Source: Betaproteobacteria bacterium | Lineage (GTDB): Bacteria > Pseudomonadota > Gammaproteobacteria > Burkholderiales > SG8-39 | Length of the DNA stretch: 16,127 nucleotides | Reading direction: 5' to 3' | Assembly (NCBI GenBank): GCA_005884335.1 | Contig: VBCJ01000013.1 | Span: 1-16,127 of the forward strand | Part shown: positions 8,288 to 14,031 of the stretch, piece after piece | Layout: each line of letters begins with the position of its first letter | How positions within the stretch are numbered: the stretch's first letter is position 1 | Position numbers and translations under genes: made by a program | The notes under the pieces: generated by a model | The model's input: only the letters and a program-made list of their open reading frames with translations | The model's database searches: none | What the model was told of the DNA's origin: nothing

Positions 8288-8878
8288 ATGCGCAACCTGT
8301 TCGTCGCTGCAGCGATCCTCTCGACTGTCTGCGCCAACGCTTTTGGTCAGGCCTATCGCTGGGTGGATCAAGACGGCAGGGTTCACTATACGCAGACACC
8401 TCCGCCCCCGGACGCAAGAAACGTACAACGAAAGAGTCTTCGCGGGGGCGGAGTCGATGTCTCCAATCTGCCTTACGCGACGCAGGTGGCGGCGAAGAAC
8501 TTTCCCGTAACCCTGTATTCCCTCCCGGATTGCGGGGCTCCCTGCGACCAGGCGCGCGCGTTGCTCGTCAAGCGCGCCGTCCCTTTCAGGGAAGTCAGCG
8601 TCCTCACTCAAAAGGACGCCGATGAGGTGAAGAGACTGTCCGGCAAAACCGATCTGCCGTTGCTGGTCGTCGGCAACCAGTTGCAAACCGGGTTTCAGGA
8701 AAGCCTCCTGAACGGCCTGCTCGATTCAGCGGGCTATCCGACTTCCGTACCTCCCGCACGGATCGAAGCGCTGCGAAAAATGGATCCCCCTACTCCGGGA
8801 CCGGCGAAATCCCAGGCGCAGTCACCGTATGGCGAGGGCGCCGGTGCGGAGCCGGCGCCCGGTGCCGGTGCCCGATAG
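8288..8878 (+). CDS. Secreted DUF4124 and glutaredoxin-like domain protein
   Basis: 196-residue exported protein. Residues 1-21 are a signal peptide (hydrophobic VAAAILSTV, likely cut after AFG or AFGQA); C15 is not in a lipobox. A short DUF4124-type segment AYRWVDQDGRVHYTQTPPP follows at 22-40. Residues 73-150 form a glutaredoxin/thioredoxin-like fold with VTLYSLPDCGAPC (C82 and C86) and the cis-proline stretch KTDLPLLVVG. The tail from about 160 is Pro/Ala/Gly-rich and probably disordered. Two cysteines spaced CX3C, instead of CXXC, leave the redox chemistry open; periplasmic thiol handling is the most natural guess. It starts 13 bases after prlC with GAGGA overlapping the prlC stop, suggesting co-transcription. 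The family is recognised by its architecture; I know no experimentally named member. Confidence 0.85.
   Translation: MRNLFVAAAILSTVCANAFGQAYRWVDQDGRVHYTQTPPPPDARNVQRKSLRGGGVDVSNLPYATQVAAKNFPVTLYSLPDCGAPCDQARALLVKRAVPFREVSVLTQKDADEVKRLSGKTDLPLLVVGNQLQTGFQESLLNGLLDSAGYPTSVPPARIEALRKMDPPTPGPAKSQAQSPYGEGAGAEPAPGAGAR
8836..8860. repeat. Perfect 9-bp inverted repeat at the 3' end of the glutaredoxin-like gene
   Basis: GGGCGCCGG (8836-8844) and CCGGCGCCC (8852-8860) flank a 7-base loop. The hairpin would be very stable, but no T-run follows, so it is not a standard intrinsic terminator. It may slow RNA decay from the 3' end, or it may only reflect the repetitive Ala/Pro/Gly codons there. Confidence 0.4.
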
Positions 8879-8884
8879 ATCGGG
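8871..8884. repeat. Short inverted repeat around the stop codon of the glutaredoxin-like gene
   Basis: CCCGAT and ATCGGG surround AG, so the TAG stop (8876-8878) sits at the tip of a small hairpin (5-bp stem, 4-base loop). No T-tract follows. It could be a weak terminator or a chance palindrome. Confidence 0.25.
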
Positions 8885-8911
8885 GGCGTTGTATTACTGA
8901 GCAACGCGTCA

Positions 8912-9691
8912 ATGAAGTTTGCGTCATGGAACGTCAATTCGCTCAAAGTGCGCCTGCCTCATCTGCTCGAATGGCTAGCGCGGCAAACCCCCCAGATCGT
9001 CTGTCTTCAGGAGATCAAGCTCGAAGACGCCAAGTTCCCGGTGGAGGAGGTCCGGGCGGCGGGGTACCACTGCGTCTGGGCCGGGCAAAGGACGTATAAC
9101 GGAGTCGCGATCCTGTCTCGCGAAATTCCCGCGGACGTCGCCGCAGGGATGCCGGCATTCCCAGACGGGCAAAGGCGCATCATCGCCGCAACCGTTGGGA
9201 AAGGCGCCGATGCGATCCGCGTCGTATGCGCCTATGTTCCAAACGGACAGGCGGTCGATTCTGGGAAATATGAGTACAAGCTCAATTGGCTTGCGGCCTT
9301 CCGACGCTGCCTTGAGGAAGAGCTAAAACAAAATCCTCGGCTCGCGGTGCTGGGCGACTACAACATCGCGCCCGCCGATGAGGACGTTTACGATCCCAAG
9401 GCCTGGGAAGGTCAGGTCCTGTGCAGCCCCAAGGAGCGGGAGGCCTTCCGGAAGCTTCTCGCCCTGGGATTGAAAGACAGCTTCAGGATGTTTGCTCAAC
9501 CAGACAAATCCTTCACTTGGTGGGACTACCGCATGAATGCCTTCAAGCGCAATCTCGGGCTGCGTATCGATCACATCCTATTCAGCTCCGAGCTCGCTTT
9601 GCGGTGCCGCACGTGCGCGATCGATCTCGAACCAAGGCGAGCGCAACGCCCGTCCGACCATGCGCCAGTGATGGCCGAGCTCGAGCTTTAG
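8912..9691 (+). CDS. xthA: Exodeoxyribonuclease III (AP endonuclease family)
   Basis: Base-excision repair enzyme with AP endonuclease, 3'-phosphodiesterase and 3'-5' exonuclease activity on double-stranded DNA. The 259 residues match the family. All main catalytic motifs are visible: WNVNS with N7, LQEIK with E34, Y108 in CAYVPNG, GDYNIAP with D149 and N151, RIDHIL, and the C-terminal SDHAPV with D249 and H250. The ATG at 8912 gives the canonical MKFASWNVNS N-terminus, though no clear ribosome site precedes it. It lies 33 bases after the glutaredoxin-like gene, so it may end the folD-prlC transcript. Which of the two XthA-like subfamilies found in many betaproteobacteria it belongs to cannot be fixed here. 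Confidence 0.95.
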   Translation: MKFASWNVNSLKVRLPHLLEWLARQTPQIVCLQEIKLEDAKFPVEEVRAAGYHCVWAGQRTYNGVAILSREIPADVAAGMPAFPDGQRRIIAATVGKGADAIRVVCAYVPNGQAVDSGKYEYKLNWLAAFRRCLEEELKQNPRLAVLGDYNIAPADEDVYDPKAWEGQVLCSPKEREAFRKLLALGLKDSFRMFAQPDKSFTWWDYRMNAFKRNLGLRIDHILFSSELALRCRTCAIDLEPRRAQRPSDHAPVMAELEL

Positions 9692-9695
9692 TCGC

Positions 9696-9701
9696 TATAA
9701 T
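9696..9701 (+). promoter_or_regulatory. Possible -10 box for the binding protein/hydroxylase cluster
   Basis: A perfect TATAAT starts 5 bases after the xthA stop codon. No acceptable -35 hexamer lies 16-18 bases upstream, where the sequence is still xthA coding. If active it would give a leader of about 75 bases. Within that leader is a 5-codon frame MKARR (9731-9748), preceded by GAGGG, which may be chance. Confidence 0.35.
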
Positions 9702-9768
9702 CGAAGCGAAGCGGCCGCCGAGGGAAATAAATGAAAGCCCGCCGCTGACACACACGCCGTATCTAAGC

Positions 9769-9774
9769 AGGAGG
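9769..9774 (+). promoter_or_regulatory. Ribosome binding site of the TctC-type gene
   Basis: AGGAGG, a full Shine-Dalgarno match, lies 8 bases before the ATG at 9783. It fixes the start over the out-of-frame ATG at 9775 and is the strongest ribosome site on the plus strand here. Confidence 0.8.
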
Positions 9775-9782
9775 ATGGAATC

Positions 9783-10760
9783 ATGCCTTTCAACAAGTTG
9801 CTGCGCCAAATCGCCGGACTTGTGCTGGCTGTTTGCACCGCGGCCGACGTGTTCGCTCAGGCTGCCTACCCGGCGAAGCCGGTGAAAATAGTCGTGCCCT
9901 ACTCTACCGGCGGACCGGCGGACATCTACGCGCGTTTCATCGGCGACCGCCTGCAAAAGACTCTCGCACAACCCTTTGTAATCGAGAACCGGCCTGGCGC
10001 CGGTGCGATCATCGGCACGGACGTGGTGGCGAAATCCGCCCCCGACGGATACACGCTCCTCATGATGTCGAATACGCACACGGTAAACGAATCACTGTTC
10101 ACGAAGAAGCCCTACAGCCTGATGCGGGACCTCGCGCCGATCTCGCCGATCAACTATTCCGACCTCCTTCTTGTGGTTCACCCTTCGGTACCGGCGAACA
10201 ACCTGAAGGAGCTCATCGCGCTCGGCAAATCCAAACCGGGCGCTCTCAATTACGCTTCCTCCGGACCGGGCACGCCGTATCACATGGCGGGCGAGCTGTT
10301 CAAGGCGGTGGCCGGAATCGACGTGGTACACGTGCCGCACAAAGGAAGCGCTGAAGCACGCACCAGTGTCCTCACAGGCGACGTGCAGATGATGTTCGAC
10401 GCAATTACCACAATGGCACCGCTCGCGCAGGCAGGCAGGGTTCGCCCCATCGCCACCTCCGGAAAGACGCGTTCGTCAATCACGCCTGGAGTACCGACCC
10501 TGGACGAAGCCGGCCTGCCCGGTTACGACGCGGTCATTTGGCTGGGGATAATGGCCCCGACCGCGACACCGAAACCGGTCGTCGACATTCTAAATTCCGA
10601 GATCCAGAAAATCGCCAGCTTGCCGGTCGTGAAGGAGGTCTGGGCCAAGCAGGGTGCCGTTCCGATGCGCATGACGCCGGCAGAATTCGGAAAATTCCTG
10701 GAGCAGGATATCCAGAAGTGGGCGCAAGTCGTGAAATTCTCGGGGGCGAAGGTCGATTAG
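9783..10760 (+). CDS. Periplasmic substrate-binding protein of the Bug/TctC family
   Basis: 325-residue secreted binding protein of the tripartite tricarboxylate transporter type; relatives capture carboxylates and other small organic molecules. Residues 1-26 are a signal peptide (basic MPFNKLLRQ, hydrophobic core, cut near VFAQA). The mature part starts with the family hallmark YPAKPVKIVVPYSTGGPADIYAR. It continues with VIENRPGAGAIIGTDVVAKSAPDGYTLL, LNYASSGPGTPYHMAGELF and VVHVPHKGSAEA; the last is usually VPYKG in relatives. No membrane subunits (TctA/TctB) lie nearby, which is common because betaproteobacteria carry very many orphan copies. The hydroxylase genes start 37 bases downstream, so the ligand may be the hydroxylase substrate, which is inferred from position only. 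Confidence 0.93.
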   Translation: MPFNKLLRQIAGLVLAVCTAADVFAQAAYPAKPVKIVVPYSTGGPADIYARFIGDRLQKTLAQPFVIENRPGAGAIIGTDVVAKSAPDGYTLLMMSNTHTVNESLFTKKPYSLMRDLAPISPINYSDLLLVVHPSVPANNLKELIALGKSKPGALNYASSGPGTPYHMAGELFKAVAGIDVVHVPHKGSAEARTSVLTGDVQMMFDAITTMAPLAQAGRVRPIATSGKTRSSITPGVPTLDEAGLPGYDAVIWLGIMAPTATPKPVVDILNSEIQKIASLPVVKEVWAKQGAVPMRMTPAEFGKFLEQDIQKWAQVVKFSGAKVD

Positions 10761-10770
10761 GGTACACGCG

Positions 10771-10789
10771 AAGGTTTTCCGAAGACCTT
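10771..10789 (+). other. Intercistronic hairpin between the binding protein and hydroxylase genes
   Basis: AAGGTTTT and GAAGACCTT-type arms form an 8-bp stem (one G-U pair) with a 3-base CCG loop. It lies 10 bases after the tctC-type stop codon and 8 bases before the GTG of the [2Fe-2S] gene. No T-run follows. It could stop or stabilise the upstream message so that the abundant binding protein is made in excess, or hinder ribosome loading on the next gene, which lacks a clear ribosome site. Confidence 0.45.
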
Positions 10790-10797
10790 AGACACCC

Positions 10798-11271
10798 GTG
10801 GCCGAGCGCCTCCAGCTCACCGTCAACGGTGCCGAATCCGAGCTCGAGGCGAGTTCGGACACGGCGCTTCTCTACGCGTTGCGCAACGACCTTGGGTTGA
10901 AAGGCACGCGCTTCGGTTGCGGCAGCGGCCAATGCGGCGCCTGCTTCGTGTTGATCGACGGCTATCCGGCGCCCGCTTGTGACACGCCCCTGTGGGCGGC
11001 CGCGGGTAAGAGAATTACTACCGTCGAAGGCTTGAGCAAAGGCGGCGGCGAGTTGCACCCCCTTCAGCACGCCTTTCTCGCCGAGCAGGCGGCGCAATGT
11101 GGTTATTGCACCAGCGGCATTCTGATCAGCGCCGCGGCGCTCCTGGCGAGAAATCCCAGGCCGACCGAGAGCGAAGTGCGCGCGGCGCTCGACCGCAATC
11201 TGTGCCGCTGCGGCTCGCACAACCGCATGGTGCGCGCGGTCTTGCGCGCGGCGTCTGAAATCGCGCTGTGA
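10798..11271 (+). CDS. [2Fe-2S] subunit of a xanthine dehydrogenase-family molybdenum hydroxylase (nicotinate dehydrogenase A-like)
   Basis: Small electron-transfer subunit carrying two [2Fe-2S] clusters. 157 residues. The plant-ferredoxin-like domain has C41, C46, C49 and C61 (GCGSGQCGAC). The helical domain has C101, C104, C136 and C138 (QCGYCTSG and CRCGSH), and Q100 before C101 is the residue that contacts the molybdopterin cofactor in relatives. All eight ligands are present. The start is limited to the GTG at 10798 because an in-frame TAG sits at 10789-10791; no strong ribosome site is visible. The last base triplet overlaps the large-subunit GTG (GTGA), a sign of coupled translation. 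It most resembles subunits of nicotinate and isoquinoline dehydrogenases; the substrate is not known. No Tat signal, so cytoplasmic. Confidence 0.92.
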   Translation: MAERLQLTVNGAESELEASSDTALLYALRNDLGLKGTRFGCGSGQCGACFVLIDGYPAPACDTPLWAAAGKRITTVEGLSKGGGELHPLQHAFLAEQAAQCGYCTSGILISAAALLARNPRPTESEVRAALDRNLCRCGSHNRMVRAVLRAASEIAL

Positions 11272-13397
11272 ACACCGTCGCTGAAAGCCCGCTCAAGCGG
11301 CCGGGAAGTCTGGAGAGAAATCCGAAACTGGCGCAATGGCTTCGCGTGCACCGTGACGGAGCCGTGTCGATTTTCAGCGGGAAAGTCGAGATCGGCCAGG
11401 GAATCTCGACCGCCCTCGCCCAGATCGCGGCGGAAGAGCTCGGGATCACGCTCGAACGCATCCGCATGGTCGCCGCCGATACCGCGGTGAGCCCCGACGA
11501 GGGCGTCACGTCGGGCAGCCTATCGGTCCAGGATTCCGGTGTCGCACTACGCCGTGCCTGCGCGCAGGCCCGTACGTTGCTCCTTAAGAGCGCGGCGGCG
11601 CGTCTCGGCGTATCAGTCCGCGATTTGCAGGTAGCGGACGGGACTGTACGGACGGCAGGCCGGAGCACGAGCTTTTGGGAATGCGCGGACGACGCGCTGT
11701 TCGACTGCGAGGTCGACGAGACAGCGGCATTGAGATCGCCGCGCGACTACCAGGTGGTCGGCAAGCCTGCCCCGCGGCGCGACCTGCCCGACAAGATCGC
11801 CGGTCGGCCTCGCTTCATTCAGGACATTACGCTGCCGGGAATGCTCTACGGCCGCGTGGTTCGTCCGTCGTACAATTTCGCGGGGCCGGTCTCGCTCGAT
11901 GACAGCAAGATCAAGTCGATGCCGGGGCTTGCGGCGATCGTGCGCGACGGCGGCTTTGTCGGAGTTCTCGCCGAGCGCGAGGATGTGGCGATCTCGGCCC
12001 AGCGCGCCCTTCGGCTGACAGCGTCATGGCGAGAGGTCGACGCGCTGCCGCGAGATGTGCATGCATGGCTCAAAGAACACGCGGCCGAGCACCACGTCAT
12101 CAGCGAGAAGGAAAACGCTGACGCGAAATCCCGCGCAGCGAAAGTGCTCGAAGCCTCCTATACCAAACCCTATATATCGCACGCCTCGATCGGTCCGTCC
12201 TGCGCGATCGCCCGGATCGACGACGGCAAACTCATGGTGTGGAGCCACAGCCAGGGAATTTTCAACCTGCGCCGCGACCTAGCCTTGGCGTTGGGCATGC
12301 GCGAGGATGCGATCGTCGTGCGGCACGCGGAAGGAGCGGGCTGCTACGGGCACAACGGCGCCGACGATGCCGCCCTCGACGCTGCGTTGCTCGCGCGCGC
12401 CGCGGGCGGTCGCCCGGTGCAGGTGCAGTGGATGCGCGACGACGAATTCGCGTGGGCCCCGTGCGGTCCGGCCATGGCCCTAAGCTTGCGCGCGGCACTC
12501 GACCCCCACGGCGATATCGTCGATTGGGAGCACGAGCTTTGGAGCAACGGGCACAGCAGCAGACCCGGCCGCTCGCAGGGTCCGGCGCTCGCCGCGGCCT
12601 GGCACTTGGCGAGACCGCATGAGCGGCCTTCGGCGATCAATTTGCCGCTTCCCGCGGGAGCGGCGGACCGCAACGCCATTCCGATATACGATTTCCCGAA
12701 TCAGCGCGTCGTCAATCATTACGTGCACGAAATGCCCGTGCGCACTTCAGCGCTGCGCTCGCTGGGCGCCTACGCCAACGTGTTTGCGATCGAATCCTTC
12801 ATGGACGAGCTCGCTCAAGCCGCGGAAATCGATGCGATCGCCTTCCACCTGCGGCATCTCAAGGATCCGCGGGGCCGGGCGGTCATCGACGCGGCAGCGC
12901 GACGCGCCGGGTGGAGTACCTGGAAACCCGTCGAAGGACGCGGCCACGGCATCGGATTCGCCAAATACAAGAATCTTGGCGCTTACTGCGCAGCGATCGC
13001 CGAAGTAGAGGTCGAGCGTGAGGTGCGCGTGAATCGGCTGGTTCTTGCGGTCGATGTCGGCCTGGTCATCAACCCCGACGGCGTGATCAACCAGATCGAG
13101 GGCGGAGCGATTCAATCGACGAGCTGGACGTTGAAAGAGGAGGTGAAGCTCGACGCCCGCGGCATCGCGAGCCTCGACTGGGAACATTACCCCGTCCTGA
13201 AATTCAGCGAGGTACCGGTCGTTGAAGTCGAGTTGCTCGACCACCCCGAACTGCCTGCCGCCGGCGCGGGCGAAGCCGCGCAGGGTCCCACTGCGGCGGC
13301 AATCGCCAATGCGGTGGCGCATGCGCTGGGCTTACGCGTGCGCGACCTCCCGCTTACACACGAGCGGATTGCCGTGGCGATAAGTCAGTCGACGTAG
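11268..13397 (+). CDS. Molybdopterin-binding large subunit of a xanthine dehydrogenase-family hydroxylase (IorB/NicB-like)
   Basis: Catalytic subunit, 709 residues, that would hydroxylate a carbon next to ring nitrogen or an aldehyde with water as oxygen source. A molybdopterin-binding segment with KVEIGQG (GQG at 43-45) comes first. An alpha/beta hammerhead follows at about 165-270 (KPAPRRDLPDKIAGRPRFIQD). The rest of the Mo domain runs to the end with AVDVGLVINPDGVINQIEGG and GEAAQGPTAAAIANA. E669 of the latter is the expected catalytic glutamate. In classic XdhB the hammerhead comes first, so the order is that of the isoquinoline/nicotinate group. No Tat signal, FAD domain or cytochrome c tail is present, although some NicB proteins carry c-type hemes. 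The GTG start overlaps the stop of the small subunit by 4 bases. The 3' end overlaps the aceB remnant by 13 bases, tail to tail. Substrate unknown. Confidence 0.9.
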   Translation: MNTVAESPLKRPGSLERNPKLAQWLRVHRDGAVSIFSGKVEIGQGISTALAQIAAEELGITLERIRMVAADTAVSPDEGVTSGSLSVQDSGVALRRACAQARTLLLKSAAARLGVSVRDLQVADGTVRTAGRSTSFWECADDALFDCEVDETAALRSPRDYQVVGKPAPRRDLPDKIAGRPRFIQDITLPGMLYGRVVRPSYNFAGPVSLDDSKIKSMPGLAAIVRDGGFVGVLAEREDVAISAQRALRLTASWREVDALPRDVHAWLKEHAAEHHVISEKENADAKSRAAKVLEASYTKPYISHASIGPSCAIARIDDGKLMVWSHSQGIFNLRRDLALALGMREDAIVVRHAEGAGCYGHNGADDAALDAALLARAAGGRPVQVQWMRDDEFAWAPCGPAMALSLRAALDPHGDIVDWEHELWSNGHSSRPGRSQGPALAAAWHLARPHERPSAINLPLPAGAADRNAIPIYDFPNQRVVNHYVHEMPVRTSALRSLGAYANVFAIESFMDELAQAAEIDAIAFHLRHLKDPRGRAVIDAAARRAGWSTWKPVEGRGHGIGFAKYKNLGAYCAAIAEVEVEREVRVNRLVLAVDVGLVINPDGVINQIEGGAIQSTSWTLKEEVKLDARGIASLDWEHYPVLKFSEVPVVEVELLDHPELPAAGAGEAAQGPTAAAIANAVAHALGLRVRDLPLTHERIAVAISQST

Positions 13398-13949
13398 TCG
13401 TATGCCGGCAAGGTAAGGAACTCGACGTAGCGATCGTCAGTCGTGATGCTCTCGAAGAGCTTCGCGCTTTCTTCGTACTTACCCGCTTTCCACGCCTCGT
13501 CGCCGAGGTAGGTTTTCACCTTGGGCAATTCTTCCTCCAGGAGAGTTCTGAACAGCTCCTCGGTGATCTTGCGGCCGTCTTGCAGCTTCCCTTTGGGAGA
13601 GCGCATCCACCGCATTGATCACCATTTTGCGGTCGGTCGGCCCGGTAATCTCCACGCGGCGGTCCAGCAAGTCTTTCGGCTGTGGTGCGATCGTCCATTC
13701 CTTGGCGCGAAGCGGTGCGGTTTCCGGAATGAAATCGGGGAATTGTCCGGCGTCAAATTCTCTCTGGCGCGCCGCGCGCAGCACGAGCAGATCCTGTCGG
13801 CGGGATTCGAAGGCGCGATGCAGCTTGGCGACGAAGCTCAAGGCTTCGGGTGTCAGGACCCGCGCCGCCTCGGACAAGGCGGGCGCGCGGATTTCAACCC
13901 CTGCCGGAAGAGCCGCCTTTGAAGAGGCAATGGAAGATGCCACGTTCAC
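13385..13949 (-). pseudogene. aceB: Malate synthase A remnant with out-of-frame deletion of the catalytic barrel
   Basis: Malate synthase joins glyoxylate and acetyl-CoA in the glyoxylate shunt; family A has about 530 residues. Only the two ends are here. From GTG 13949 about 113 codons match the N-terminal domain, with LTPEALSFVAKLHRAFE, DFIPETAPLRAKEWTIAP and RRVEITGPTDRKMVINA. From about 13609 the next frame gives the C-terminus: WMRSPKGKLQDGRKITEE, then YVEFLTLPAYDY and the TGA at 13385-13387. The join lies at 13598-13615 and shifts the frame by one. Roughly 350 residues (about 1 kb) are missing, including the MADFEDS, CGRWDYIFS and DGTW blocks and the catalytic Arg and Asp, so the gene cannot be active. 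Read from the GTG, the N-terminal frame runs on to a stop near 13479 as a 157-residue product. An assembly error that collapsed 1 kb would look the same. Confidence 0.85.
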
Positions 13950-13954
13950 CGCGT

Positions 13955-13959
13955 TCTCC
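13955..13959 (-). promoter_or_regulatory. Ribosome binding site of the aceB remnant
   Basis: GGAGA on the minus strand lies 5 bases before the GTG at 13949. It supports that codon over a second GTG two codons on (13943). The 82 bases between glnG and this GTG (13950-14031) contain a six-T run but no convincing hairpin before it and no clear promoter. Confidence 0.5.
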
Positions 13960-14031
13960 AGAATATTGCGCTGAACCAATCTGGCTTCATGAATCACATC
14001 TCCAAAAAAGCTCGCCGAATGGAATCTCTGA

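Noticed and set aside
11126..11668. Minus-strand frame of 180 codons opposite the hydroxylase genes
   Set aside because: Ser/Arg/Pro-rich with no motif, and fully opposite conserved cofactor-binding codons.
13974..14031. Possible intrinsic terminator after glnG (GGAAT and ATTCC arms, TTTTTT nearby)
   Set aside because: The stem is only 5 bp with an 8-base loop, part of it lies in the glnG end, and the T-run does not follow the stem directly.
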